A DNA stretch of 64,000 bases from UBA822 sp965249775 (GCA_965249775.1 OZ252253.1:1116001-1180000); one strand, 5' to 3'. Positions 35,054 through 46,840 are shown, numbered from the stretch's first letter. Numbers and translations are program-made. Notes: generated from the sequence alone by a model not told the origin.

Positions 35054-35083
35054 CTTATATTCAGCTAGTCTCTTGGATGTCGA
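35054..35083 (-). promoter_or_regulatory. Sigma-70-type promoter of the YtxH-like gene
   Basis: On the - strand: -35 TCGACA (35078-35083, five of six consensus bases), an 18-base spacer and -10 TATAAG (35054-35059, five of six). Transcription would start near 35047. The divergent ruvX gene begins 35 bases beyond the -35 box. Confidence 0.55.
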
Positions 35084-35117
35084 AACATAATCTATCCTAG
35101 CCGTCGTAAAGGGGGAT

Positions 35118-35543
35118 ATGCGCGTCTTGGGAATCGACCTCGGGGAGCGGCGGGTGGGCGTCGCAGTCAGTGATCCCACCGGTTCGATCGCCCAGCCACT
35201 GCCCACGCTCCGGAGGCGAGCCGGCAAGCGCATGCCCCTCGCCACACTCCAGGGCCTCGCGGAACAGTATGAGGTCCAGGGGATCGTGATGGGGCTTCCA
35301 TTAGCACCTTCCGGGGATGATACCGAGTGGACCCGAGCGGTCCGCGAGGCCGCGAGCAAGCTCGAAGAGCGTGCGGGCGTGCCCGTTCATCTGGTGGACG
35401 AGCGATTCACGTCCAAGGCCGCGGAGCGCGCCATCCGCGGGCTCGGGCTTCCGAAGAGGAAGAGAGAGGAAAAGGGACGGGTGGACGCGGCGGCGGCTGT
35501 GCTCATTCTGCAGAGCTGGCTCGATGCCAGGGCTCGGGCATGA
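35118..35543 (+). CDS. ruvX: Putative pre-16S rRNA nuclease YqgF/RuvX
   Basis: This 141-residue RNase H-fold protein belongs to the YqgF/RuvX family, implicated in 16S rRNA 5'-end maturation and earlier proposed as a Holliday junction resolvase. It has the first acidic motif GIDLGERRVGVAVSD, the central GLPLAPSG, HLVDERFTSKAAER and the last acidic motif GRVDAAAAVLIL. The ATG at 35118 follows GGGGGAT. Its TGA overlaps the mltG start (ATGA), a conserved pairing in many bacteria. Confidence 0.93.
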   Translation: MRVLGIDLGERRVGVAVSDPTGSIAQPLPTLRRRAGKRMPLATLQGLAEQYEVQGIVMGLPLAPSGDDTEWTRAVREAASKLEERAGVPVHLVDERFTSKAAERAIRGLGLPKRKREEKGRVDAAAAVLILQSWLDARARA

Positions 35544-36565
35544 GGGACCTTCAGGCACGGTCGCTGGGGCGCCCCGCCGCCCTTGGCCTCATCGCCGCGG
35601 GCCTTGTGGTGCTGGCGGTTGTGGCTTTCGGCTCGAATGACGACCCCCCCCAGAACATCGAAGTTACCGTTCCCGCCGGCGCCACATTCGACTCCGTCTT
35701 GGACACGTTGGTTACGCGAGGGCTGGTAGCCGGGACAAGCAGGTTTCGGTTTTACGCCCGCCTGACCGGAGCCGACCGGCGGATCAAGTCGGGTCGCTAC
35801 GTACTGGTCTCCGGGACGTCCTATGGTGATCTCCTCGAGACCTTGACCACCGGACGGATGATGACCTTCGACATGACCATTCCGGAGGGCTTCACGATCG
35901 CCGACATGGTGGACCGCGTCGCAGAGACCGTCGAGCGCCCAGCGGACACGGTTCGGGCCCGGCTGAGCGATCGAGATGCCCACAACCGCTGGGACGTGCC
36001 GGGGCCCGGCCTCGAGGGATACCTGTTCCCCGACACGTATCGCTTCGCCCGAGGGGTTCCTCTGGATGTCGTGATCGAGGCCATGATCGAGCGGTATCGG
36101 GTAGCCTGGACTCCTGCGCGCGTCGCCCGGCTAGAAGCGTTGGATATGTCCGAGAACGAGCTGGTCACGCTGGCCTCGATCATCCAAGCCGAGGCACGGC
36201 GGGTCGAGGAGATGCCGACCATCTCCGCGGTGTACCACAACCGTCTCCGATTGGGCTATCTGCTTCAGGCCGACCCAACGGTCCTATATGCGCTCGGGGG
36301 ACGCCGAGCGCGGCTCCTCTTCGCAGCGATCGACTCGGTGGCGGACAATCCCTACAGCACCTATGCACATCGGGGCCTCCCGCCGGGGCCCATTGGCGCG
36401 CCGGGTGACGCGGCCATTCATGCGGCCCTCAACCCAGCGGAGGAGAGCTACCTCTACTTCGTGGCGCGCCCGGACGGCAGCCATATCTTCACCAACAGCC
36501 TTGAGGAGCACAATCGCGCTCGAGAGGTCGCCAGCAACGAAAGGCGCCTGGCCGACGGGCTATAG
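35540..36565 (+). CDS. mltG: Endolytic murein transglycosylase MltG
   Basis: MltG is an inner-membrane lytic transglycosylase that cuts nascent glycan strands and so sets their length. The 341-residue product has one N-terminal membrane segment (about 12-30), a LysM-like region (VTVPAGATFDSVLDTLVTRG, then SGRYVLVSGTS) and the YceG domain with the catalytic Glu in ASIIQAEA, AVYHNRL, LQADPTVLYAL and YSTYAHRGLPPGPI. The start at 35540 overlaps the ruvX stop by 4 bases. thiE follows after 17 bases. Confidence 0.94.
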   Translation: MRDLQARSLGRPAALGLIAAGLVVLAVVAFGSNDDPPQNIEVTVPAGATFDSVLDTLVTRGLVAGTSRFRFYARLTGADRRIKSGRYVLVSGTSYGDLLETLTTGRMMTFDMTIPEGFTIADMVDRVAETVERPADTVRARLSDRDAHNRWDVPGPGLEGYLFPDTYRFARGVPLDVVIEAMIERYRVAWTPARVARLEALDMSENELVTLASIIQAEARRVEEMPTISAVYHNRLRLGYLLQADPTVLYALGGRRARLLFAAIDSVADNPYSTYAHRGLPPGPIGAPGDAAIHAALNPAEESYLYFVARPDGSHIFTNSLEEHNRAREVASNERRLADGL

Positions 36566-36582
36566 GAAGGCTCCTGAAATCC

Positions 36583-37275
36583 TTGCAGCTCGCCGATCGG
36601 CTACGCTTGATCGTCATTACCGACGAGGCGTTGGTGCGGCCCCGTTCGCTCCCCGAGGTCGTGCGCGAGGCGCTCGCCGCCGGTGCTCCCACCATCCAAC
36701 TTCGCCTCAAGGACGCCACCGCACGCGAGCTGTTCGAGGCGGCCCAGACGCTCATACCGATCGTCCGGTCGGCGGGCGCGCTCTTCATCGTGAACGACCG
36801 TCTCGATGTTGCGCTGGCCGCCGGCGCAGATGGCGTGCACCTGGGTCCCGACGACCCTCCGATCATGGACGCCCGGGCCGTGGCCACCGACACGCTTGGA
36901 GCGACGGCGGGAGCGACGGCGGGAGCGACGGCGGGTGCCACGGCGGACGCCTTCATCCTCGGATACTCGGTGGACACGGCCGCCGGAGCGGCCCGGGCTG
37001 AGGCCGAGGGAGCGGACTACCTGGGAGTCGGCGCCGTATACGCGACCACCAACAAGTCCGACGCGGGAGACGTCATCGGCCTCGAGGGCCTCCGGCGCGT
37101 GGTTCAGGCGGTCTCCATCCCGGTCGTGGCGATCGGCGGCATCACCTCGGAACGAGCGCCTGCCGTCGCGGAGACGGGGGCGTGCGGATCTGCAGCCATC
37201 GGCGCTGTCATGGGATCACCACAGCCGGCCGACGCGGTGCGGGCGCTACTCATGCCGTTCGGGGGAGCCCCCTGA
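36583..37275 (+). CDS. thiE: Thiamine phosphate synthase ThiE
   Basis: ThiE joins the pyrimidine and thiazole phosphates to form thiamine phosphate. The 230-residue TIM barrel has IQLRLKDATARELFE, FIVNDRLDVALAAGADGVHLG, YLGVGAVYATTNKSD and VVAIGGIT, with the family's Lys, Asn and Asp contacts. The start is a TTG at 36583; GGAAGG lies 12 bases upstream. An odd insert (GATA repeated four times, encoded by 12-base repeats at 36898-36948) expands the loop before strand 5 by about 15 residues. thiD lies 13 kb away. It may be cotranscribed with mltG. Confidence 0.9.
   Translation: MQLADRLRLIVITDEALVRPRSLPEVVREALAAGAPTIQLRLKDATARELFEAAQTLIPIVRSAGALFIVNDRLDVALAAGADGVHLGPDDPPIMDARAVATDTLGATAGATAGATAGATADAFILGYSVDTAAGAARAEAEGADYLGVGAVYATTNKSDAGDVIGLEGLRRVVQAVSIPVVAIGGITSERAPAVAETGACGSAAIGAVMGSPQPADAVRALLMPFGGAP
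36898..36948 (+). repeat. 12-base coding tandem repeat in thiE, four units
   Basis: The unit gcgacggcggga is repeated at 36901, 36913, 36925 and 36937, the last copy diverged. It encodes Gly-Ala-Thr-Ala four times inside ThiE and keeps the frame. Two copies are identical, so it can be expected to vary in copy number. Confidence 0.85.
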
Positions 37276-37278
37276 CCC

Positions 37279-37301
37279 GGCCGCAAGTCCCTTCTGCGGC
37301 C
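37279..37301. terminator. Inverted repeat between convergent thiE and PHP genes
   Basis: GGCCGCA, 9 bases, TGCGGCC is a perfect 7-bp inverted repeat in the 50-base gap between two convergent genes. It probably ends transcription from both sides, although no T run follows. Confidence 0.45.
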
Positions 37302-37325
37302 ATCTGATCGGCGTGGGCGGATGCG

Positions 37326-38144
37326 TCAGATCCCGCCCGCCTCGAGCAGCCCCCCGACGTCCTCCTCGGTGACAAAGAAGGCGCCGAGGGCATGACCCCG
37401 CTCACTATCATGCCAGTCGGAGCCGCCTGATACGAAGAGTCCCGCCGCCTTGGCCGCTCGCTCCAGCTTCCTGATGTGACCAGCAGTAGAGCGAGGCCGA
37501 TACACCTCCATGCCCTTGAGCCCAGCTCCGATGAACGCCGGCAAGAGCCTGGTCAGCGCATCCATGGGCGGATGCGCCCACACCGGAATCCCTCCCGCTT
37601 CGAGAATCAACCGGATCGCCTCCTCGGGCGTGGCTAGCCGCGTAGGCACGTAGGCCGGATGGCCGTCTCCGATCAGCCGGTCGAATGCGTCGATGACCGA
37701 TCTCGCGTACCCCTTCACCACGAGCGCCCGCGCTAGATGGGGCCGGGCGATCGCCGACCGCGCGGGGCCGGCCACATCGAGGACGTCGGCCATCTCGATG
37801 AGAAGCCCCTGGCGGCGTAGGCGATCCACCATCTCATCCATCCGCTTCTCGCGGCCTCCGACAGCGTGCCGCTCGTGCGCCTGAATCGAATCAGCGTCCT
37901 GATCGACGAAGTATCCGAGGATGTGGTATTCCGCACCCTCGAAGGTGCTGCTCACTTCGATGCCCGGGATCAATTGCAGGGAGGATTCGGCCGCGGCGTC
38001 CAATGCTGCGGGAATTCCCGCCACGGTGTCGTGGTCGGTGATGGCCAAAACATCGAGACCGCCCTGGGCTGCGAGGGCGACGACTTCCCCCGGACTCGAC
38101 GAGCCGTCCGAGGCCGTCGTATGCACGTGGAGGTCGAGCCTCAT
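37326..38144 (-). CDS. PHP-domain phosphoesterase
   Basis: The 272-residue protein is a stand-alone PHP-family metal phosphoesterase, similar in layout to YciV/RNase AM (nucleoside 3',5'-bisphosphate phosphatase). The metal-site motifs are all there: DLHVHTTASDG, ITDHDTVAG, PGIEVSS, RPHLARALV, VWAHP and GGSDWH. It starts 23 bases after the atpC end of the ATP synthase operon, on the same strand, so it may be its last gene. The precise substrate (pAp, oligoribonucleotides or other) is not decided by sequence alone. Confidence 0.87.
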   Translation of the reverse strand: MRLDLHVHTTASDGSSSPGEVVALAAQGGLDVLAITDHDTVAGIPAALDAAAESSLQLIPGIEVSSTFEGAEYHILGYFVDQDADSIQAHERHAVGGREKRMDEMVDRLRRQGLLIEMADVLDVAGPARSAIARPHLARALVVKGYARSVIDAFDRLIGDGHPAYVPTRLATPEEAIRLILEAGGIPVWAHPPMDALTRLLPAFIGAGLKGMEVYRPRSTAGHIRKLERAAKAAGLFVSGGSDWHDSERGHALGAFFVTEEDVGGLLEAGGI

Positions 38145-38167
38145 ATGCTCAATGTGTTATTCGACCG

Positions 38168-38499
38168 TCAGCCAGCGCTCTCGACGGCCTCCAGAATCTC
38201 ACCCACGTCGAGCTCCGCGCCGGCGGGAAGCTCCTCTGGCGCCTCAGTGCCACCGTACTCGGTGAGGATCATCAGATCGTCGCCTTCGACCTTGAGCACC
38301 CCGCCCGCTACGAAGAAGCGCTCGCTGCCACCCCCTGGGTGATCGATGGACAATTCTCCGGAGCCGAGAAGTGCGATCATGGGCGCGTGCCGAGGCAAAA
38401 TACCCAGCTTGCCGTCCCACGCAGGGGCGACCACTGACGCGGCCGGTCCGTCATAGAGCACCTGTTCCGGCGAGACGACGCGGACCTGAAGCTCCGACA

Positions 38500-38500
<1 letters not shown>
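38168..38500 (-). CDS. atpC: ATP synthase F1 epsilon subunit
   Basis: The epsilon subunit is part of the F1 central stalk and regulates ATP hydrolysis. This copy is short (110 residues): it has the N-terminal beta-sandwich (LQVRVVSPEQVLYDG, then LGILPRHAPMIALLGSGEL) and lacks the C-terminal helical hairpin that inhibits hydrolysis in E. coli and Bacillus. The start overlaps the atpD stop by one base (TGATG). Loss of the hairpin occurs in other lineages and would change how the enzyme is regulated. Confidence 0.92.
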
Positions 38501-39927
<1,427 letters not shown>

Positions 39928-39963
39928 GGATTCCTATCTCCCGTCCGTGTTCGGCCCGTGCCC

Positions 39964-40823
39964 CTACTCGAGGGCGGCCGCTCCACCGACGATCTCGGCG
40001 ATCTCCTGGGTGATTTGACCCTGACGGGCTCGGTTATACGAACGCGTGAGGTATTCCAGCACGTCGCCCGCGTTATCGGTAGCACTCTTCATGGCGCTGC
40101 GTCGGGCCCCCTGTTCGGCGGCCACGTTTTCGACCAGCGCCCGGTACGTTGCATTGCGCAGATAAGCCGGTAGCAGCCTCTCCAGAAGGATCTCGGCCTT
40201 CGGCGTCAGGATGAAGTTGTCGAGTCCACGAGAGGTGCTCGCTCCCTGGATCGGCAACAACTCCGTGACCCTCGGCGGCGTCGACATCGCCGAGACGAAC
40301 TCCGAGCTCACGATGTGCACCGCGTCGATCCGGCCTGCGGCGAACTCGTCCCGCAGGCCCGCGATTACCGACTCCGCATCCTCCATCGAGGGGTTGTCCC
40401 CGATGTCCACGCGCGTCGACGCGATAGCGTGCCCGCGGAAGCGGAAGTAGGCGATGCCCTTCTTGCCCACGATGTGGAGGTCCGTCTCGATTCGTTCCCC
40501 GGCGAGCCGCTCGAGAAGGAGACGGGCCTCCTTGATGAGGTTCGCATTGAAGCCGCCCGCCAACCCCCGGTTCGCCGTGAGAAGCAGCACGGCGGCCCGT
40601 TCCACTTTCTCGGCGCGCCGGAGCAACGGAAACTTTTCGGAGAGCTCCGGCGCATACAGGCTCGAGACGATCGACGCCAACGCGTCGCTGTAGGGCGCGG
40701 CCGCACGAACCCGATCCGTGGCCTTCTTCAACTTCGAAGTAGCCACCAATTCCATGGTTCGCGTGATCTGCCGGGTGTTCTCCACCGACTTGATCCGCCG
40801 TTTGACGTCGCTCGAACCCGCCA

Positions 40824-40824
<1 letters not shown>
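39964..40824 (-). CDS. atpG: ATP synthase F1 gamma subunit
   Basis: Gamma is the rotating central shaft. The 286-residue product shows the typical N-terminal helix (RRIKSVENTRQITRTMELVA) and C-terminal helix (RSAMKSATDNAGDVLEYLTR, then YNRARQGQITQEIAEIVGGA). Its ATG overlaps the atpA stop by one base (TGATG), so the two are coupled. Length and ends are normal. Confidence 0.96.
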
Positions 40825-42413
<1,589 letters not shown>

Positions 42414-42470
42414 TGCCTAATCCCGTTATTCCATCAGGAAGGCCGGCATGGGCCGGCCAAATCTGTACCC

Positions 42471-43034
42471 TCAGACCTCACCCATCCTGGGGAGATCGGC
42501 CTTCAGCAACCTTCGGCGCATGCTGTCGAGCCTTCGCCTCAGGGATCCATCGTAGATCGTGTCGCCCGTCCGAAAGATCGCGCCGCCGAGGATGCCCGGC
42601 TCGACCCGGACGTGCGGGATGGCGGTCTTCCCCAGCGCCGCGGTCAGCCGCTTCTCCATTTCCTCCACGGACTTCTCGTCCAAGGGGCGGGCGAGCGTCA
42701 CCTCCACATGCGCGCGGTTGAAGTGCTGGTCCATGAGACCCATGTACTCCCGAGCGATCACCCGAAGGAGACGTTGACGCCGTTTATCGAGCGCAATCAG
42801 CAAGAAGTTGACGAGTTTCGTGGGCAGCGCCTCACCGAAAACACTACGCACTACTTCCTTTTTCTCCGCCACGGCGATTCTGGGCGTCTCTAAAAACCGG
42901 CGGAAGTCGTCATTTTCGTCGATGAGGCGCGCGACGACCTCGACGCCCGTGCCGTAGGCCTCGACGCCTTCGTGGCGCTCGGCCAACTCGAACAGCGCTT
43001 CGGCGTAGTTACGCGCGATGGTCTCGTCTCTCAC
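42471..43034 (-). CDS. atpH: ATP synthase F1 delta subunit
   Basis: Delta links the peripheral stalk to the top of F1. The 187-residue product begins RNYAEALFELAERHEGVEAY and has the C-terminal VEVTLARPLDEKSVEEMEKR segment and a GGAIFRTGDTIYDGSLRRRL ending typical of the family. The GTG start at 43034 overlaps the atpF stop (GTGA). Length is normal. Confidence 0.95.
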   Translation of the reverse strand: MRDETIARNYAEALFELAERHEGVEAYGTGVEVVARLIDENDDFRRFLETPRIAVAEKKEVVRSVFGEALPTKLVNFLLIALDKRRQRLLRVIAREYMGLMDQHFNRAHVEVTLARPLDEKSVEEMEKRLTAALGKTAIPHVRVEPGILGGAIFRTGDTIYDGSLRRRLDSMRRRLLKADLPRMGEV

Positions 43035-43531
43035 GCCTGGACCTCACCCTCGCTGCTCAGCTCCTCGATGAAGCCCATGACCAGCTCACGGTCCTTCTTC
43101 TCGTCGAGGCTCTCCTGAACCAACTTGGCGGCCGCTGCCAACGCCAGATCCACGGATTCCTTCCGAAGCTCTTCGAGCGCGGCGTCCTTCTCGCGCTCGA
43201 TCGACTCCCGTGCCCGCTCGATCATCGCATCGCCCTCGGCTCGGGCCTTCTCTTCGATGTCCTGCCGGACTCTCTCGCCCGCTTCCTTGCCCTCGGCGAT
43301 CATCTGCTGTGCTTGCCGACGCGCATCGGCCATCTGCTCGCGGTGCTCCGCCAGAAGCTTGGCTGCCTCGTCCCTCTCGTTCGAGGCCTTATCGAGCGTC
43401 TCCTGGATGCCGTCCTCTCGGGCCTGCACGGCCCCCAGGATCGGCCCCCAGGCGAACTTCCAAAGAATGCCGAGCAGCATGAGAAAGACAAATATTGTCC
43501 AGACTGATAGGCCAAAGTTCAGATCGAACAT
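43031..43531 (-). CDS. atpF: ATP synthase Fo b subunit
   Basis: The b subunit forms the peripheral stalk. The 166-residue product has one N-terminal membrane segment (WTIFVFLMLLGILWKFAW) followed by a long charged helix with many Glu, Arg and Ala residues that dimerises along F1. It is coupled to atpH by a 4-base overlap. A single b-type gene is present, so the stalk is probably a b2 homodimer. Confidence 0.95.
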   Translation of the reverse strand: MFDLNFGLSVWTIFVFLMLLGILWKFAWGPILGAVQAREDGIQETLDKASNERDEAAKLLAEHREQMADARRQAQQMIAEGKEAGERVRQDIEEKARAEGDAMIERARESIEREKDAALEELRKESVDLALAAAAKLVQESLDEKKDRELVMGFIEELSSEGEVQA

Positions 43532-43610
43532 CCGGCCCCCTCCTCTCGCGCCAGGGGCATAGGAAGAATCAGCGCGTACGCCCCGAGAACCAAGAGCACT
43601 GGTCTGGGCA

Positions 43611-43880
43611 TCATCCTCCGATCAGGAAAAACGACATGCCGATACCGAAGAGGGCCACGCCCTCGATGAGCGCCGCGAAGATGATCGCCGTAGTCTGAAT
43701 ATCGCCCTTGGCCTCCGGCTGCCGCGCGATCCCCTGGGCCGCGGCCGATCCGATAGGGCCGATTCCGATCCCCGCCCCTAATGCGGCACCCGCGATCGCG
43801 ATACCTGCACCAATGAGACCGATGGAGCTTCCGCCATCCGCGGCGGCTTCCTGAACGACTGTAAGGAGTGCGTACAGCAT
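43611..43880 (-). CDS. atpE: ATP synthase Fo c subunit
   Basis: The c subunit makes the ion-driven rotor ring. The 89-residue product has two membrane helices joined by the polar loop ARQPEA, with the ion-carrying Glu in helix 2 (AALIEGVALFGIG). Helix 1 (GLIGAGIAIAGAALGAGIGI) has no Gln at the sodium-ligand position and no Ser/Thr follows the Glu, so proton coupling is the better reading. A 16-residue N-terminal extension with a hydrophobic start (MLYALLTVVQEAAA) precedes helix 1. atpF follows after 79 bases, the usual place for differential expression. Confidence 0.95.
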   Translation of the reverse strand: MLYALLTVVQEAAADGGSSIGLIGAGIAIAGAALGAGIGIGPIGSAAAQGIARQPEAKGDIQTTAIIFAALIEGVALFGIGMSFFLIGG

Positions 43881-43907
43881 CGTGTGTCCTTTGTTGTGTG
43901 GCGGTGG

Positions 43908-44828
43908 CTAATGAGCGTGACGTATCAGTCCGATGAAGACGGACGTGAGCATCGCAAAGATGTAGGCCTGCAAAAAGGCGATGAACAGCTCCAGAATCAT
44001 GAGCACGCTGGCCATCCCGACTGACGCGACGCCCACGAGGTAGCTCTGGAGCACGAAGATCGCTCCCATGACGAGCAGAATCAGCGTATGGCCGGCCGTC
44101 ATGTTGGCCATGAGACGAATTGCCAATGCGATCGGCTTCGCAAACTTCCCCAAGAACTCGACGAGGGTCAGGATGACGAGCATTGGGAGCTTCATGAAGC
44201 CCGGTAGACCGGCAGGGAGGAAAAAGATGGTACGGGCGTAGCCGGCCGGACCAAGCGCCCTGAATCCCGCAATCTCGGTGACGATAAAGGCGATGAGGGC
44301 CAGCGCGGCGGTCACGGAGATGTTCGCGGTAGGCGTGATCCCCAGGGGCGTGAGTCCCATCAGGTTCATGCCCAGGATGAAGAAGAAGATCGTGAGGATG
44401 AACGGCGTGAAGCCGTCGGCGCCGTGGCCGATATTCGCCCGCACCACATCATCACGGAAGTAGACGATCATCGCCTCTACGGCGTTGGCGAAGCCGCTCG
44501 GAGCCCTCTCCTTGGGCTTCTTTCTGAGGGCTGCGGCCAACGGGATGAAGGTCACCAGCATGAGGACGGCGACCACCACCATGATCACCACGTAACGCGT
44601 CGGCGACAGGTCGATCGCGAAGAACCCGCTCCCAATGGGATCGATGCTCAGGGCCTCTAGGCTCCAATGCCCGCCGAGGAACTCGATCTCCGCCGCATCG
44701 TTGATGTGATGCGTGATGAAATCGGGAAGCTCGTCCAGAGGCATGGGACCCGACGACTCGGGTCCATGTTCGCCGGCGGCCTGTGCCGCCTCTTGACCGT
44801 GCTCTTGAAGCACTCTGAGTAGACTCAT
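43908..44828 (-). CDS. atpB: ATP synthase Fo a subunit
   Basis: The a subunit holds the two half-channels for ions. The 306-residue product has an N-terminal hydrophilic region of about 85 residues, longer than usual, then five or six membrane helices. The essential Arg is present in AIRLMANMTAGH. The ATG at 44828 is preferred over an in-frame TTG at 44843 because GAGGAG lies a few bases before it. It follows the atpI-like gene with a 12-base overlap-free gap and precedes atpE. Confidence 0.94.
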   Translation of the reverse strand: MSLLRVLQEHGQEAAQAAGEHGPESSGPMPLDELPDFITHHINDAAEIEFLGGHWSLEALSIDPIGSGFFAIDLSPTRYVVIMVVVAVLMLVTFIPLAAALRKKPKERAPSGFANAVEAMIVYFRDDVVRANIGHGADGFTPFILTIFFFILGMNLMGLTPLGITPTANISVTAALALIAFIVTEIAGFRALGPAGYARTIFFLPAGLPGFMKLPMLVILTLVEFLGKFAKPIALAIRLMANMTAGHTLILLVMGAIFVLQSYLVGVASVGMASVLMILELFIAFLQAYIFAMLTSVFIGLIRHAH

Positions 44829-44839
44829 GGTCTCCTCTG

Positions 44840-45211
44840 TCAATCTATCGCGTCCCTATCTGCACCCTTGAGAAACGCCGGCTCGATCAGCAGCAGACCG
44901 AAGAAAAATCCGGCCAAGGACAGCAGTAAGGCTTCAGCTCCAACGGACTCGATGCGCAGGGCAAGGAGCCCGATTATTATTACCACCCCGATCCTGACTA
45001 CCACTCCCGCTCCCCACCAAACAAAGAAGCGGGAGGGATCTCCCCGTGCCCGCAACAGCAACCCGAAGGCCGCGACCTGCACCGGGTAAGCGACCGCGGC
45101 CGCAAGCAAGACTCCCCTTCTCCCCTCATCGTCCACGAACGGGAAGAGCGCCGCAACTGCCACTACAATCATCAAGAGTCCGGTCAAAGCGTACCGACCC
45201 AGGGCTCTCAA
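44840..45211 (-). CDS. AtpI-like Fo assembly protein
   Basis: The 123-residue product has four predicted membrane helices (YALTGLLMIVVAVAALFPFV, LLAAAVAYPVQVAAFGLLL, VVRIGVVIIIGLLAL, ALLLSLAGFFFGLLLIEPAF). Size, helix number and place before atpB match the ATP synthase I protein, which helps assemble the c ring. Sequence similarity is loose, so the name rests mainly on context. The start is a TTG overlapping the atpZ stop (TTGA). Confidence 0.75.
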   Translation of the reverse strand: MRALGRYALTGLLMIVVAVAALFPFVDDEGRRGVLLAAAVAYPVQVAAFGLLLRARGDPSRFFVWWGAGVVVRIGVVIIIGLLALRIESVGAEALLLSLAGFFFGLLLIEPAFLKGADRDAID

Positions 45212-45489
45212 TCCTTGTCACCCTCCTCGTGGCCCTTCTCGTGGCCCTGCTCTTCGCGGGGCCTTATCACGAGCCGGGCATAGAGGTTGTAAAAGCCGAC
45301 CGCACCCCCAAAAAGGATCCCGAGGACTGTCAGTAGCGCCTCGGCCCCAATGCGCCCGCCGACCACGAATCCGATCCATCCAAAGAGCGCCGCCGAAGCG
45401 GCAAATGCCATCCCGTGACCCAAGAACTCGGAAGAGGCACGCAGGATTTCTCCGCGACTCTCTTCGGCCGGTTTTCCTTCCTCTGACAT
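45208..45489 (-). CDS. atpZ: AtpZ/AtpI-family small membrane protein
   Basis: This 93-residue protein has a charged N-terminus and two membrane helices (GMAFAASAALFGWIGFVVGG and ALLTVLGILFGGAVGFYNLY) joined by R-IGAE, and ends in an Arg/Glu/His-rich tail. It matches the AtpZ family, a small partner of AtpI proposed to handle Mg2+/Ca2+ and Fo assembly. It is the first gene of the ATP synthase operon. The ATG at 45489 has GGAG 9 bases upstream; the frame stays open further but without homology. Confidence 0.85.
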   Translation of the reverse strand: MSEEGKPAEESRGEILRASSEFLGHGMAFAASAALFGWIGFVVGGRIGAEALLTVLGILFGGAVGFYNLYARLVIRPREEQGHEKGHEEGDKD

Positions 45490-45807
45490 CGGTTGGAACT
45501 CCGGTGGGAAAGCCAAACCCTGTAAGAAATTTAACGCTTGTGAAAAAAAGCGCAAGCGAGTTCTTGTGGGGCAAAAAAGCGGGATTTCGAGATCTCTGCG
45601 TGCTTGACGGAGGGGCGGGCCGGAGTCAACTTCGCGGCTCATGATAGCCCCTGTCGGGGATCCACAAATTGGACCGAACCTGATCTCTGGGAATGCAGAC
45701 AGCGGGACCCAGGCGCGGGGTAGCGGGTAGGGTGCGTGGTCTTGGCCGTTACCAGATTCGTCGCCCACAGGGCTCGTGGCATCCTTGAAAGACGCCGGAA
45801 GCAATAG
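45490..45807. other. Divergent region upstream of atp operon and moxR
   Basis: This 318-base gap should carry the promoters of the ATP synthase operon (- strand) and the MoxR gene (+ strand). Near the atp side an AT-rich patch holds TTGCGC, 16 bases, TAAATT on the - strand, a weak sigma-70-like pair, and an inverted repeat CGCTTG/CAAGCG (45535-45540, 45553-45558). Nothing else is recognisable: no RNA gene, and the reading frames that cross it have no homology that I know. Confidence 0.35.
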
Positions 45808-46827
45808 ATGACGTCATCGACAGAAGCGGTTGTTCAAGATCGGGATATCGAATTGCTCCAGCGCGTGGCCGAGGTCGCCGAGGAGCTCCGAAACGAAATC
45901 GAAAGACGGATCGTGGGCCAACATGACGTCGTCGAAGGCCTTCTGACATCCCTCCTGGCCAACGGACACGCGCTGCTGGTGGGTGTGCCCGGCCTGGCGA
46001 AGACGCTCCTGATCAGTACGCTCGCCGAGGCGCTCGACCTCGAGTTCAGCCGCATTCAATTCACACCGGACCTCATGCCCACAGACATCACGGGCACAGA
46101 GGTGATCGAAGAGGACCGCTCTACAGGCAGGCGCGTGTTCCGCTTCGTCCGCGGACCCATCTTCGCAAACGTCGTGCTCGCCGACGAAATCAACCGGACT
46201 CCCCCGAAAACACAGGCGGCACTGCTCCAGGCCATGCAGGAGCGGGAGGTTACTGCCGCGGGCGAAACCTTGACCCTCGATCCTCCGTTTTTCGTGCTGG
46301 CGACACAGAACCCGATCGAGCAGGAAGGCACCTATCCCCTTCCCGAGGCCCAATTGGATCGGTTCATGCTAGAGCTGCCGATCGGGTATCCCTCCAAGAC
46401 GGAGGAAGAGGAGGTGGCCATGCGCACCACCGGAGAGGAGGACCCGCAGATCCACCCGGTCGTGTCCGCCAAGGAGTTGATCGAGCTCCAGCACCTCGTA
46501 CGTCGGGTCCCCGCGCCCCCGTCGCTGGTTTCCTTCGCGGTCCACCTGGCCAGGGCCACCAGGCCCGATTTGGACGAGACGGCACCGGTGGCGGAGAAGT
46601 ACGTCAGTTGGGGTGCCGGCCCCCGGGCGTCTCAGTATCTCGTGCTCGGCGCCAAGGCGAGGGCAGCCCTTCGTGGTGACCCCATCCCCTCGTACGATGA
46701 TGTCCAGGCCGTTGCGCCCGCAGTGCTGGCGCACCGGATCGTGCTCAATTTCGAAGCAGAGGCGGACGGACGGGCCACGCGGGACGTGATCGCCGAGCTC
46801 CTTCAGGAGTCCGCTGGATGGACGTAG
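45808..46827 (+). CDS. MoxR-family AAA+ ATPase
   Basis: MoxR ATPases are chaperone-like AAA+ proteins that often work with a VWA/DUF58 partner. The 339-residue product has Walker A GVPGLAKT, Walker B VLADEINRTPPKTQAALL, the sensor ATQNPIEQEGTYPLPEAQLDRF and the C-terminal lid. Unlike the usual arrangement, no DUF58 or VWA gene follows; the next gene is a CNNM/CorC protein 88 bases on. Its partner may be elsewhere. The ATG at 45808 gives a standard N-terminus. Confidence 0.9.
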   Translation: MTSSTEAVVQDRDIELLQRVAEVAEELRNEIERRIVGQHDVVEGLLTSLLANGHALLVGVPGLAKTLLISTLAEALDLEFSRIQFTPDLMPTDITGTEVIEEDRSTGRRVFRFVRGPIFANVVLADEINRTPPKTQAALLQAMQEREVTAAGETLTLDPPFFVLATQNPIEQEGTYPLPEAQLDRFMLELPIGYPSKTEEEEVAMRTTGEEDPQIHPVVSAKELIELQHLVRRVPAPPSLVSFAVHLARATRPDLDETAPVAEKYVSWGAGPRASQYLVLGAKARAALRGDPIPSYDDVQAVAPAVLAHRIVLNFEAEADGRATRDVIAELLQESAGWT

Positions 46828-46840
46828 GGCCCAGTATCGA

